Shown here: positions 34,160-44,067 of the stretch, piece after piece
Layout: each line of letters begins with the position of its first letter
Position numbering within the stretch: position 1 is the first letter of the stretch
NCBI GenBank assembly: GCA_013288235.1
Contig: JABDCF010000002.1
Coordinates: forward strand, 1-64,000
DNA length: 64,000 bases
From: Bacteroidota bacterium
GTDB taxonomy: Bacteria > Bacteroidota > Bacteroidia > Sphingobacteriales > Sphingobacteriaceae
Direction: 5' to 3'
The notes under the pieces: model-generated
What the model was told of the DNA's origin: nothing
The model's input: only the letters and a program-made list of their open reading frames with translations
Databases searched by the model: none
Translations under genes and position numbers: made by a program

Positions 34160-35146
34160 TCAATTATTTTTTATTTCAACTTTACCATTGTTCACCTTTA
34201 ATGGCAGCCATATATAGTCCGATTTTTCAAGATCGGTTTTATCCCAGCGGTCGGCCATAAAGAGGTAAGTATTTTTTCCTACAGGTAATACATAAGTACT
34301 TTGGGATTGAAAAGTTGTATTAGCGCCCGGCCCTGTGCAAGGATTCCCGTATTCCTTATAAGGCCCAAGCACATGTGTAGCAACTGCGTAAGTAGCTGCA
34401 TTTGGCGACCAGCCCGTACAGCTTGATGTTACGAGGTAATACTTACCCCGGTTTTTAAATAAGGCCGGCGCTTCGCGGCGGCGGTTGATCAGGAGGCGCT
34501 TATATGTTTTTGTGGGATGCAGGTAGTCATCGCTTAACGAACATACCTGCATGGTATTATTTTGTTCGGATGAGTAAATGAGATAGGCTTTGCCATCATC
34601 ATCTTTAAACACGGTCATATCCCTTGCCATATTGCCGTTTGGTTTTACGCTCCCGATATATTTGTAAGGCCCCGCCGGGGTTTTGCTTACTGCAACTCCT
34701 GCCTGCGAATACGAATAATCTTTGGCGTCCACATGCACCCACATCACAAATTGTTTGGTTTTGGTATTGTAGATCACTTTTGGGCGCTCTATCACCTTGC
34801 CTGTATCAATATCACTTTTGGGGTCATTTTTTACAGGCGATAGCGCCACGCCTTCATATTTCCAATTCCGCAGGTCGGTTGATGAATAGCAGGATATACC
34901 GCCCGCCGGCACCCGGTAATCTTCCCAGCTTTGCTTTGGCACCCGCCAGGTTTTTCCTTTTTTTATCTCGCCAAACAAATAATAAACACCATTATAATAC
35001 AATATGCCCGCGCCATGCGCATTGACTGGATTTTTATTTGTATCATATAATTTGCCGTTAACCGATAAACCAGGCACCTGGGAAAAAGCACCAGTTGTTA
35101 AAAATAGTGTGGCGAACAAAATGAATGCAAAAATTATATGTTTCAT
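34160..35146 (-). CDS. GH43-like exported glycoside hydrolase
   Basis: Exported protein of 328 residues with a signal peptide (MKHIIFAFILFATLFLTTGAFSQ). Five-bladed beta-propeller features of GH43: the N-terminal VNAHGAGILYYNGVYYLFGE (catalytic-base region), WVHVDAKD and RRREAPALFKNRGKYYLVTS (catalytic-acid region). Such enzymes release arabinose, xylose or galactose residues. It lies 39 bases upstream of the SGNH gene, in the same direction. Confidence 0.82.
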   Translation of the reverse strand: MKHIIFAFILFATLFLTTGAFSQVPGLSVNGKLYDTNKNPVNAHGAGILYYNGVYYLFGEIKKGKTWRVPKQSWEDYRVPAGGISCYSSTDLRNWKYEGVALSPVKNDPKSDIDTGKVIERPKVIYNTKTKQFVMWVHVDAKDYSYSQAGVAVSKTPAGPYKYIGSVKPNGNMARDMTVFKDDDGKAYLIYSSEQNNTMQVCSLSDDYLHPTKTYKRLLINRRREAPALFKNRGKYYLVTSSCTGWSPNAATYAVATHVLGPYKEYGNPCTGPGANTTFQSQSTYVLPVGKNTYLFMADRWDKTDLEKSDYIWLPLKVNNGKVEIKNN

Positions 35147-35194
35147 GGTTCTATAAAAATAGCTTAAAATAGTCGCATTAAAGTACTTACATAA

Positions 35195-36988
35195 CTAAGC
35201 ATACACAACTGCATAAACATCAGCCGTTAATTTAAGCGCATCATTTTCTTTGGATAAACATTGGATACTAACTGGCTTTGTCGGATCAAAAGTTTCATGT
35301 TTCAGTTCGCCTACCCCCCATGATAAACCGCTCCAAATCATTTTATCATATTCAATATGCAATGGCAATTCTTTTCCATCCTGCGATGCTTTAATGATGA
35401 TCACTTCACTGACATTTTTACCATCGGGCGGTGCGCCGGGCCACGAACGGAATGGATCCCCATTTTTATAAAATTGCCGCATAATTATCCGCAGGTCTTT
35501 GCCGGCAACCGGGTTTAACTGGCATTCTATGATGTTTTTAGCTGTGACCGCAAAACTTGTCTCAATTTTATCAATGGATAATGGTATGTTTATGGTATCA
35601 TCGGTACCTAAGTGGTACTTTTCATTAGCATAGGCTTCAAAGCCTACTACTACCAGTTGCTCAGCGCCCAGTGTAAGTTGCTTACCTTTTATCGTTGGTT
35701 TAAACCCGCCATCGGCGTATAATATCTTCGATCTTGAAACCATGCTGGCAGGCAATTCAATCGTTGCTGTTTGCTGTGAAGGGTTAATCACTGTGCAAAC
35801 TATGCCCCTGCTGTCTGACGATTTAAAGCCATATGGTTTTCCTTTGCCGGGGATAGCGCCAAATGTAACCGTGCTGTCTTGCTTTTGAAGCGGGTGATAA
35901 AGGCTTTGCACCTTTGCAAACCACCCGGCATCCTCATTGCTTAAAAGTTCGAGGTTACCATGATAAACATTTACCCATCCACCGCGGGCCAACTCCAAAA
36001 TGAGCATACCTTTCCAGCAATGGAGGGCGCGGTAATAGCAGGTGCCTGTTTTGCCTATCATAAAAGCGCAATTGTCGATACGGCGGATGGGCATCCCGTA
36101 AGCCTGGTAAGCACTCACCTGGTGGTCGGAATAATTATCCTGCGAACGCCAGATATTCATCATCGGCACGTCCGAAAACCGCGGATCGCCGCAATAAAGG
36201 GTATCAAAGGTGTCAAGCCAGCGCGCATCTATCTTTACATTATCGAACGGGGTATAAGTATTTTCCATATTACCGCCGAAGCCGTTGTAACCGGTGATGA
36301 GCACATCGGGGTTGGTTTTGCGGAACTGCTGTAGCATGCCCATAAATGCCACTTTGTTTTTCTCAAGCACTTCTTCCTTACTGTATTTATCTTTCATAGC
36401 AGGCGTTACCGCCTCGAAATAGGCAAAATCGAACTTAAATAAACGAACACCCTTGTCATACCATATTTGCAGCGTTTTGGCGAGGTGATTCAAATAGCCC
36501 CCGTCAAACAGGCACATGATATTAGGGTCGGTACCCAGTGCGTCTTTCCATTCAGGTATAACTTCTAAAAAGCGGCCGCTATGTGTGGCTATCAGGTTTG
36601 TGGAGAACCACATACCCGGTTTAATATTATTTTCTTTGCAGATGGCCAGCCATTTATCAGGGCCGTTTGGCCAGTGCTGCTTATGCCAGGTACGGTAGCC
36701 ACCCCACAGATCAAACCAAAAGGCATCCATTACATAATAGTCAATTTCAACGCCGCTCTTTTTCAACCGTACAATTTCGGCCAGTTCGCGCATGGCCAAT
36801 TCCTCTGTCTGCGGTTTATTGTCTGACAGCTCATCATAAGCCGACCAGTTGTTATAAATAAACACAGGCTTTGCAGGGCCTGCTAATTTCAAATCATTAA
36901 AGCTGGAGGGCTTACTCCATGCCCGTACAAACGGATGCATAATAATACCCAAACTAACAGCACCTGTAATAAAATTACGACGTTTCAT
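35195..36988 (-). CDS. Exported alpha-galactosidase-like glycoside hydrolase (clan GH-D type)
   Basis: Exported protein of 597 residues with a short signal peptide (MKRRNFITGAVSLGIIM). The TIM barrel shows YYVMDAFWFDLWGG, KPGMWFSTNL and RLFKFDFAYFE (candidate nucleophile Asp187), and the KIDARWLDT segment (Asp254 or Asp259) as acid/base. This resembles GH27/GH36-type alpha-galactosidases. A C-terminal beta domain follows. Preceded in the transcript by the beta-helix gene and a repeat. Confidence 0.75.
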   Translation of the reverse strand: MKRRNFITGAVSLGIIMHPFVRAWSKPSSFNDLKLAGPAKPVFIYNNWSAYDELSDNKPQTEELAMRELAEIVRLKKSGVEIDYYVMDAFWFDLWGGYRTWHKQHWPNGPDKWLAICKENNIKPGMWFSTNLIATHSGRFLEVIPEWKDALGTDPNIMCLFDGGYLNHLAKTLQIWYDKGVRLFKFDFAYFEAVTPAMKDKYSKEEVLEKNKVAFMGMLQQFRKTNPDVLITGYNGFGGNMENTYTPFDNVKIDARWLDTFDTLYCGDPRFSDVPMMNIWRSQDNYSDHQVSAYQAYGMPIRRIDNCAFMIGKTGTCYYRALHCWKGMLILELARGGWVNVYHGNLELLSNEDAGWFAKVQSLYHPLQKQDSTVTFGAIPGKGKPYGFKSSDSRGIVCTVINPSQQTATIELPASMVSRSKILYADGGFKPTIKGKQLTLGAEQLVVVGFEAYANEKYHLGTDDTINIPLSIDKIETSFAVTAKNIIECQLNPVAGKDLRIIMRQFYKNGDPFRSWPGAPPDGKNVSEVIIIKASQDGKELPLHIEYDKMIWSGLSWGVGELKHETFDPTKPVSIQCLSKENDALKLTADVYAVVYA

Positions 36989-36995
36989 ATCTTTT

Positions 36996-37064
36996 GGCTT
37001 AAAGCAGAAAGCTAAAAGACTAAAGCAGAAAAAGCTTTATGCTTTCTGCCTTGGGCTTTTAGCT
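36996..37064. repeat. AAAGCAGAAAGC-word inverted repeat
   Basis: GGCTTAAAGCAGAAAGCTAA and GACTAAAGCAGAAAAAGC, then GCTTTCTGCC and GGGCTTTTAGC as the complementary arm. The words are shared with the element at 57965, 21 kb away. Confidence 0.78.
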
Positions 37065-38545
37065 CATTTCAATAGTTTTTTTAATTTCGATCCTTTTGGT
37101 AACTGGTAGCCGGTGTATGAGCTTATCTGGGCGGCAGTTGTCAGTTTTGCATTTCCGGGGTTTTTAAAGTGCGGGTTTATATTAAGGCCGGTTATTTTCC
37201 CGTCTTTTTGTTCCTTATTTTCTTTTATCGCCCAGGTATCGAGGTTTGTTATCCCATCGATATTAAACCCTTTATCCATGCTCCACCAATCGTTATTATG
37301 ATATGTAGCATCGCCGATCACATCTTTCCCTTTGATAAGCGAATCTTTCCCTACGAATATATTGTTATAAAAACGCAAACCCTTGCTTTTGCTTACTTCC
37401 GAAAAACACAATGCCGCCACTTTTGAATTATAAATGATATTGCCATACACATCGCAATCATAAAATATCTTCTCGTCACCGGCGCTATTCCAAACATAAA
37501 GCCCTGCCTGCGAATCGGAAACTGTTCCGTCATTCTCGCTGATATTGTACCTGAATGTGTTGTGGTGCCATGGTGTAGCCCCCCAATATTGAAAAATGCA
37601 ATATCCGCTCCCCTGGTTTTCGTACGAGAAACAATACTGAACGACAGAATTGGTAACGCCACCGTCAAGGTCGAACCCACCACCGTCGGCGCCACCTTTG
37701 GAGGTTTTGTTGCGGTACGACAGGCAATGCTGTATCACCACACTTTCCGCTTCGTAAGCCCAGATACCTACAGGTCCGTTGCCAATACGTGGCATGTCCC
37801 AGCCATTGTTTGTAGCTGTGCAACCATCAATCAGTACATTTATACAATTGCCTACAACAATGCCATTGCCGCTATGGTTGGTAAGGTTTGTAGGATCGCC
37901 CGGGTTATTTTCGGCGCGGCAATTTAATATCTTTATGTTGATGCTTTCCCGTTTAGGATATGGGCTTTCAACCGTAATCCCTGCCGAGCCATTATCATGC
38001 GCGAAGACCTTTTTTGCAATTACGTTTTGTGATGCAAAGATGAGTAATCCTGACTTTTGGAAGCCAGAAATATTTAAATCATCAACCGAAATTTTATTGC
38101 TGTTGACAATCGCCAATCCATTTCTTATGTTCCCCGTTTTGCGGCCTGAGCCAACGAGGGCAAGACGTTGTATTTTAATATAGTTGCCTTTATAAATATT
38201 AATGCCAACGCTGTCTTTACCATCAATAGTAGCGTATTTACTTCCGTAAGAAGTAAATACAATGGGCTTGCTAAGTGATCCGTCACCGTTTGTAATTAAT
38301 AAACTTCCGTTAAAAACCTCGCCTGACCTGAAATAAACCGTATCACCTGCACTCAGGCTGAGGCTGTTTATCTTTCCGATAGTTTTAAATGGAGCCGGTC
38401 TTGTCCCGGGATTCGCATCGTTACCCGAAGCGCTAACATAGTATGACCTTGAATGGGTCCTGTAATACGCAAAACTTTGCGTACTAATTAACAAAGCAAT
38501 AACAGCCGTAATACAATAATGAAATACCCTTTTTTTTAAACCCAT
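37064..38545 (-). CDS. Exported right-handed beta-helix protein
   Basis: Exported protein of 493 residues with a signal peptide and an N-terminal YYVSASGNDANPGTRPAPFKTIG motif typical of beta-helix (pectate-lyase-like/DUF1565) proteins, followed by parallel-beta-helix turns rich in Asn and Gly (DGCTATNNGWDM, NSVVQYCFSYENQGSG). Probably a polysaccharide lyase or glycosidase on the surface or in the periplasm; catalytic residues not assigned. First enzyme gene after SusD, separated by a hairpin. Confidence 0.82.
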   Translation of the reverse strand: MGLKKRVFHYCITAVIALLISTQSFAYYRTHSRSYYVSASGNDANPGTRPAPFKTIGKINSLSLSAGDTVYFRSGEVFNGSLLITNGDGSLSKPIVFTSYGSKYATIDGKDSVGINIYKGNYIKIQRLALVGSGRKTGNIRNGLAIVNSNKISVDDLNISGFQKSGLLIFASQNVIAKKVFAHDNGSAGITVESPYPKRESINIKILNCRAENNPGDPTNLTNHSGNGIVVGNCINVLIDGCTATNNGWDMPRIGNGPVGIWAYEAESVVIQHCLSYRNKTSKGGADGGGFDLDGGVTNSVVQYCFSYENQGSGYCIFQYWGATPWHHNTFRYNISENDGTVSDSQAGLYVWNSAGDEKIFYDCDVYGNIIYNSKVAALCFSEVSKSKGLRFYNNIFVGKDSLIKGKDVIGDATYHNNDWWSMDKGFNIDGITNLDTWAIKENKEQKDGKITGLNINPHFKNPGNAKLTTAAQISSYTGYQLPKGSKLKKLLK

Positions 38546-38572
38546 TTCTATTTTTTAAGTAAATATCCTATT

Positions 38573-38611
38573 AAGATGTATGATGACCAAAATTCGATCA
38601 CCATACATCTT
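38573..38611. promoter_or_regulatory. Intercistronic hairpin in the SusCD operon
   Basis: AAGATGTATGATGA pairs with TCACCATACATCTT (14 bp, one G-U) across an 11-base loop, just after the SusD stop and before the beta-helix gene. Without a T-run it looks like an mRNA processing or partial-termination element that would set the ratio of SusCD to enzyme transcripts. Confidence 0.45.
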
Positions 38612-38625
38612 ATATCGCCACGGTA

Positions 38626-40386
38626 TTAATAACCCGGATTTTGTTTCAGTTGCGGATCCAGGATAATTTCCTGTTCCGGGATTGGAAAATATTCATTCTT
38701 CCCTTTAACAAAGGTAGCACCGGTTTGTACACTGCCAACACTCCTTGTTTGCTCAACTTTCTGATAAGCATTCAGGTAAGTATCAGCAATACCCCAGCGT
38801 ACAAGATCGAAAAAACGCTGGCCTTCTTCTGCAAATTCCAGTCTTCTTTCAAAGCGTACCGCATTCCGGGCATAAACCTGGTTTGCCCATGGTGTATTAT
38901 ATAAACTCACTTTGTAATTTGCCGATGGCGAACCCGAAGAATGATCTATCGGCTCGGTTGGGCTTGTCATAGCCCTTGTCCTTATCATATTAACATAAAC
39001 ACGCGCCTGTTCAAGGCTACCCACTTCAACTTCACACTCCGCCGCCCATAACAACACATCAGCGTAGCGGATGATATTGTAGTTTACTGCGCTGTTGCCC
39101 ACATAGTAATAGCTTGATATAATGCCGCCAAAGCCTGCACCTTGTTCCGCCTGGGTAAACATGTTTTTAATATTAAGGTACGGCCCGCCAAAAGATTGGT
39201 CGGCAACCCAGCTTTGGCCAGGGTCTAAGCCCCAATCCAGGTAGGGTACCCCCCGTCGGCCAACAGACCAATCTAACCGGGGATCAACGCCGCCCTGGTA
39301 AGGTGTAAATGGTGCAGATGATGCGATACCGTCATCGTTTTTCATATTGGTAACGTTTGAGGTATCAACACCATTTGCATCCAGCATAGGCAAACCATTT
39401 ACATCGGTTTTAAATGCATTTACCAGGTTGAACGATGGTTGTTTCCAATAGCCATAAGTTACATCAGCAGCAGTGCCAACCGGTGATACGCCTGTTTCGC
39501 CCAAATTTGCATTGTTCGGAAGGCTTGTAGGGTCAACTGAAAAGTTTATCTGGAGTACAGATTCTGAATTGTTCTCTGTCCCTACATCAAAATTATCATG
39601 ATAATTAGCTGTTAAAGCATATTTTGTGCCCTGCCAGTTTTTCCCGTTGGCTATAATTGTGGCTAATAATGCCTTTGCATCTGTATATTTTTGCTCAAAC
39701 ATATAGCATTTGGCTAAATAGCATGCCGCAGCCCATTTGTTGGCCTGCCCCGCCAATGGCTGTGTTTCAGGTAAATTAGCATACGCAAATTGAAAATCAG
39801 CTTCTATTTGTGGCCAGATGTTGGCAGTGTTTGGAATAGACGTAAAATTTACTGTTTTTTCATCTACATAAGGCACATTGTTCCACATTTTCTTTGCATC
39901 AAAATGAAAATGTCCACGTAAAAAGCGGCCTTCGGCTATTGCAGCATTTTTTTGTGCTGCTGTCATATCCGTTGCATTTGTAGCGGCAATGATCACTGAA
40001 TTTGCACGGGCAACACCATCGTAATCCGCCGTCCATTTATCATCCAAAAAACCGGTTGTCGCCAACTCCTGGTAATTTTCTATATTAAAACAGTCGGCTA
40101 CCTGGTGCGGGGGGCTGCCTGCGCTGCCACCGAGGTAAGTATCACCTGATGTAATATCGCCATATACCCAGTTGGTACCCGAAGTACCCCACCAGGTGCT
40201 TTTAGTATCGATCCCGGTAAGGTCGTGGTAAGCGCCCACCAAAAGCTGTTGTACCCCAACCTGGGTGTAAAATTTATCGATGGTTAGCCCGGATTGCCCT
40301 TGCGGGGGTACTTCCAAAAAGCTTTTTTTACAGGCGCCCAACATCATTATTGAACCCGTACATATAAAAAGAAATAATTTTTTCAT
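38626..40386 (-). CDS. SusD/RagB-like nutrient-binding lipoprotein
   Basis: Outer-membrane lipoprotein of 586 residues. ATG 40386 is preferred because it gives a clean lipoprotein signal (MKKLFLFICTGSIMMLGACKK, lipobox LGAC); the track start at 40410 adds eight odd residues. The SusD fold is seen in the N-terminal TPR-like helices and the C-terminal RFFDLVRWGIAD and FPIPEQEIILDPQLKQNPGY ending. It works with the SusC-like transporter encoded 25 bases upstream as the glycan-binding lid. Confidence 0.92.
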   Translation of the reverse strand: MKKLFLFICTGSIMMLGACKKSFLEVPPQGQSGLTIDKFYTQVGVQQLLVGAYHDLTGIDTKSTWWGTSGTNWVYGDITSGDTYLGGSAGSPPHQVADCFNIENYQELATTGFLDDKWTADYDGVARANSVIIAATNATDMTAAQKNAAIAEGRFLRGHFHFDAKKMWNNVPYVDEKTVNFTSIPNTANIWPQIEADFQFAYANLPETQPLAGQANKWAAACYLAKCYMFEQKYTDAKALLATIIANGKNWQGTKYALTANYHDNFDVGTENNSESVLQINFSVDPTSLPNNANLGETGVSPVGTAADVTYGYWKQPSFNLVNAFKTDVNGLPMLDANGVDTSNVTNMKNDDGIASSAPFTPYQGGVDPRLDWSVGRRGVPYLDWGLDPGQSWVADQSFGGPYLNIKNMFTQAEQGAGFGGIISSYYYVGNSAVNYNIIRYADVLLWAAECEVEVGSLEQARVYVNMIRTRAMTSPTEPIDHSSGSPSANYKVSLYNTPWANQVYARNAVRFERRLEFAEEGQRFFDLVRWGIADTYLNAYQKVEQTRSVGSVQTGATFVKGKNEYFPIPEQEIILDPQLKQNPGY

Positions 40387-40411
40387 GTCTGATATATTAA
40401 TTGTAATCAAA

Positions 40412-43400
40412 TTATAAACCCAGGTTTACCCCAAAAAGGAATTTTTGTGAAATGGGATAAGCGGTACCATAATCAATACCCAAATCATTGGGATTGCCAT
40501 CATTTATTTCAGGATCTTGCCCTTTGTATTTGGTTATGGTGAGCAGGTTAAATGCTTGTGCGTATACCCTTAATTTCCTGATACCTTTTATAGCAGGAAG
40601 CGTATAACCGATGGTAGCTGTTTTAAGCCTCAGGTACGAGCCGCTTTGTACAAAAAAGCTCGACGGCGGCGTAGGAGAAGTTACCGAAGAGTTTTGCGCA
40701 AAAATAGGTAAAGTGGCATTTGGGTTCGATGGGCTCCACGTATTTAACGATCCTGCTAAAAGGCCGCCAACCCCTGTGCCGTTTTGATTAGGGTACTCCT
40801 GCATGGCTTCGGCGTAATCAAATATTTTATTGCCATATGATCCCTGGAAGAACAGGCCAAAATCAACCTTTTTATAAGAAAGGTTTAGGCTATAGCCATA
40901 AGTAAAATCAGGTATCGGGCTTCCCAGGTTAGTTTCATCATTAGCATCAATTTTTCCGTCGCCGTTCAAGTCTTTATACATGATATTACCTAAAGCGTTG
41001 GTGGAAGTTATGCCGAGCGAACTTTCTGTAGCATGGCCAGAAACATCAGCAGGAGTACGGTATAAGCCCTGGTATTCATAGCCATAGAACTGGGAAACAG
41101 GTAAACCAACAACGCTGCGTGTAAGGTAAATTGCACCGTTTGACCCATAAACCCCGCCTTGTATAAATGCGCCGGGAAGGCCATCAATATAGTTAACCCT
41201 GTTTTTATCAGTGGTGATATTAAAAGCCATATCATATTTAACCTGGCCTATATGTGAATTGTAGCCAAGCTCCAACTCGATACCTTTATTTGAAAAATTC
41301 ATGATATTTTCAATTGGTGCGGCAGCTGCGCCCGCAGTACCCGGGCTTGGTGGTTGGGCAATTAATTTGTCGGTCGTCCTGTCGTACCAGCTGAAAGCAA
41401 CGGTAAGGCTGTTGTGTAAAAATGATGCATCGAACCCTAAATTGGTAGTTTTGTTAACCTCCCACTGTAGGTATGGGTTGCCAAGCTGGGCAGGATAAAA
41501 ACCGGCTAATGAACTTGTATTGGTACCGCCAAGGTCATAATTACCGAAGGGGCCGGTGGCAAGCAAAGTAAGATAAGCGTTGCCAACATTAACGGCGTTG
41601 TTGCCTGCGGTACCGTAAGACGCCCTAAGTTTAAGGTCATTAAGCCATGAAACATCCTTCAAAAAGTCTTCTTTCGAAATCCTCCAGCCCGCACTTGCAG
41701 CGCCAAAGTTCCCGTATTCCTCCTGTGGCCCAAACAATGATGTACCATCGCGCCTGGCAGTAGCCGTGAATAAGTATTTATCCAGCAAGGAGTAAGTTAC
41801 GTTTGCAAAGTATGATAAATTGGTTGTTTTTGAGCCTGAACCTGAACCAGGCCCCGCTATAACAGTACCGTTGCCCAGGTACTCTGTATTTGGCGATGGG
41901 TACAGGATATTTGTGGCAGTTGATCCGTATGACCGGGAAACATTCTCATTAATTTCATAACCTACCAAAGCGGTAATATTATGTATATGGTTAATGGTAG
42001 TTTCATAGGCCAGTTTATTTAGCCAGCGCCAATCGGTGGTATAACTGCCACCTTCAGTAACGCCGTTTGATGTTATAGGTACCGGCTCCTGGTATGCGGT
42101 AGGGAAATAACCATGGTATTCGTTAGGAAAAAATTGAAAGCCGATCTGGTTGGTATAAGTAAGGCCCTTAATAATTGTGGCCTCGGCATACGCTGAACCA
42201 ACCATAGACTGCGTGTAGCTCTTATCAGCCAGCGAGTTTACCCTGTCGGTGTACGGGTTTCCTGTATTTCCCAGGATGAGGGCGCCGTTGGTGCCCGCAA
42301 AATTACCTGCGATATCATACTTTGGTAATAAAGGTGATATCAGGTATAATTCAGCAATATCGTTATTAGCGCCGCGCCCTTCGGAATTTTGAGACGAATA
42401 AGAAAACTCTACATTCTCGCCTATTTTAAGCCAGGGCTGTATTTTGAATGAGGTATTCACCCGCAGCGAATAACGCTCAAAGTACGAATTCAATAGCGTT
42501 CCCTGGTCGTTTAAATAACCAAAAGTTACTGCGTAATTACTTTTATCAGTAGCGCCGGTAAGGCTTAGGTTGTGGTTTTCGGTAGGGGCATTTTTAAACA
42601 ATGCTCCCCACCAGTTAGTCCCAGCCTTATTTGCCTGTAATATCCGGTAATTCTGATTATTATACAAAGCCGGGTTGGCCAAAGGACTGCCGGCCATTAC
42701 ACCGACATTTGGAGAACCGTTGTTATTTTCGATAATATAATCAGGAAGTACAGCGGAGCTTCCGGTGCCATAAAATGAAGTAGGCGGCGTTAACCCTGCA
42801 TTGATAAAAGAGCTATAATAAGCATCAGCCTGCTGTTGAGGGGTGATGGTTTTTGGTAAGTTCCGGGGCACTTCGACACCATAGTACCCTGTATATTCTA
42901 ACCTGGGCGCACCCATTTTACCGCTTTTAGTAGTGATAACAATAACGCCATTGCTGCCTTCTGCACCATACAATGCAATCAACGATGGATCTTTTAATAT
43001 CGTAAGGCTTTCGATGTCATTAGGGTTTAGCAGGTTCGAAATATCCTGGCTCCCGGCCGATGTACCTACCCTTATCTGTACACCGTCAATTACATATAGT
43101 GGGTCGTTATTCCCAAGTGTGCCTATACCGCGTATACGTATAGTTTCGGGATTGCCGGGTCCTCCCTGGCCGTCAACGGTTACACCTGCTACGCGACCCT
43201 GTATTGCGCCTTCAATACTTGTTACCGGGGTTTGTGCAATTACATCCGCAGAAATTGTAGACGCTGCGCCTGTAACATCGTGCTTAGATTGTTTTGAGTA
43301 ACCTGTAACTATCACCTCATCCAGCCCCTTTGAGTCAGGTACAAGCGTCACTGTTAGTTTAGTTTGACTGCCAACCAATATTTCCTGGGTTTGAAACCCT

Positions 43401-43648
43401 ATAAATGAAAATTGAATAACGTCCGTTGAGGCCGCATTAATACTGAATGCACCGTTTATATTGGTTGGTGTTGAACCGTCTTTGCCTTTTACCTTGACAG
43501 TTACACCCGGCAATGGCGCCCCAGTGTCATCTTTAACGGTTCCTGATATTAAAGACTGTGCGTTTGCCAATTGGCAGCACAATAGCAGTACCATGAGAAA
43601 AAGCATGAAGCCAATACTTCGTGGTAATTTGAGTCGGTGTGTTTTCAT
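40412..43648 (-). CDS. SusC/RagA-like TonB-linked outer-membrane transporter
   Basis: Outer-membrane transporter of 1078 residues. After the signal peptide comes a carboxypeptidase-like domain (ISGTVKDDTGAPLPGVTVKVKG), then a plug domain with the GSNGVIVITTKSGK motif and a beta-barrel ending in FLFGVNLGL. With SusD it imports oligosaccharides using TonB energy. It heads the locus; the NUDIX-type regulator lies divergently upstream. Confidence 0.95.
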   Translation of the reverse strand: MKTHRLKLPRSIGFMLFLMVLLLCCQLANAQSLISGTVKDDTGAPLPGVTVKVKGKDGSTPTNINGAFSINAASTDVIQFSFIGFQTQEILVGSQTKLTVTLVPDSKGLDEVIVTGYSKQSKHDVTGAASTISADVIAQTPVTSIEGAIQGRVAGVTVDGQGGPGNPETIRIRGIGTLGNNDPLYVIDGVQIRVGTSAGSQDISNLLNPNDIESLTILKDPSLIALYGAEGSNGVIVITTKSGKMGAPRLEYTGYYGVEVPRNLPKTITPQQQADAYYSSFINAGLTPPTSFYGTGSSAVLPDYIIENNNGSPNVGVMAGSPLANPALYNNQNYRILQANKAGTNWWGALFKNAPTENHNLSLTGATDKSNYAVTFGYLNDQGTLLNSYFERYSLRVNTSFKIQPWLKIGENVEFSYSSQNSEGRGANNDIAELYLISPLLPKYDIAGNFAGTNGALILGNTGNPYTDRVNSLADKSYTQSMVGSAYAEATIIKGLTYTNQIGFQFFPNEYHGYFPTAYQEPVPITSNGVTEGGSYTTDWRWLNKLAYETTINHIHNITALVGYEINENVSRSYGSTATNILYPSPNTEYLGNGTVIAGPGSGSGSKTTNLSYFANVTYSLLDKYLFTATARRDGTSLFGPQEEYGNFGAASAGWRISKEDFLKDVSWLNDLKLRASYGTAGNNAVNVGNAYLTLLATGPFGNYDLGGTNTSSLAGFYPAQLGNPYLQWEVNKTTNLGFDASFLHNSLTVAFSWYDRTTDKLIAQPPSPGTAGAAAAPIENIMNFSNKGIELELGYNSHIGQVKYDMAFNITTDKNRVNYIDGLPGAFIQGGVYGSNGAIYLTRSVVGLPVSQFYGYEYQGLYRTPADVSGHATESSLGITSTNALGNIMYKDLNGDGKIDANDETNLGSPIPDFTYGYSLNLSYKKVDFGLFFQGSYGNKIFDYAEAMQEYPNQNGTGVGGLLAGSLNTWSPSNPNATLPIFAQNSSVTSPTPPSSFFVQSGSYLRLKTATIGYTLPAIKGIRKLRVYAQAFNLLTITKYKGQDPEINDGNPNDLGIDYGTAYPISQKFLFGVNLGL

Positions 43649-44067
43649 ATAATTTTGGTTTATAATTAATAGTTTAAATTGGTATGCGAATAATATTTAT
43701 GTGTGATGTAATGCTTACCGGTAAAAAGCCCGGTTATATATCTCTATTTTTTAAATAGTATCTCAAAAACTAAATCCAGGGCAACAAAAAAGGGCATCCT
43801 TCTTTCTCTCCATCATCGTAACTGCTTTGTTTTATAGTTTACGGGCGGTTTATAAAGCCCAATTAATGACCGAAGTAAAACAATTTTTTTTTAATTGTGA
43901 AATAAACACTAAAAAATATTTTGAAATATAAGTGTAATTTATACACTATTAAACCTTCAATATTACGTCCAGGTACACTTTTTGTTAATAGAAAATTTCG
44001 TTTTTATTTTTATATATTTACAATATGTTACATTTACGCCATCGATTTACCAAGTCAAGTATTAGAA
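43649..44067. promoter_or_regulatory. Divergent regulatory gap between SusC and the NUDIX-type regulator
   Basis: 419 bases with no real gene. It holds an imperfect GTG-CAC palindrome (GTGAAATAAACAC, 43897-43909), a clear palindrome at 43931-43947 and an ACCGG/CCGGT inverted repeat near 43718-43735. Promoters for both divergent genes should be here. Confidence 0.55.
43931..43947. promoter_or_regulatory. Candidate operator AGTGTA-N5-TACACT
   Basis: Perfect 6-bp inverted repeat with a 5-base spacer (ATTTA), 120 bases before the NUDIX-type regulator start. A related palindrome, GTGTTA-N3-TAACAC, follows that gene at 44865. Candidate binding site of the regulator. Confidence 0.45.
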
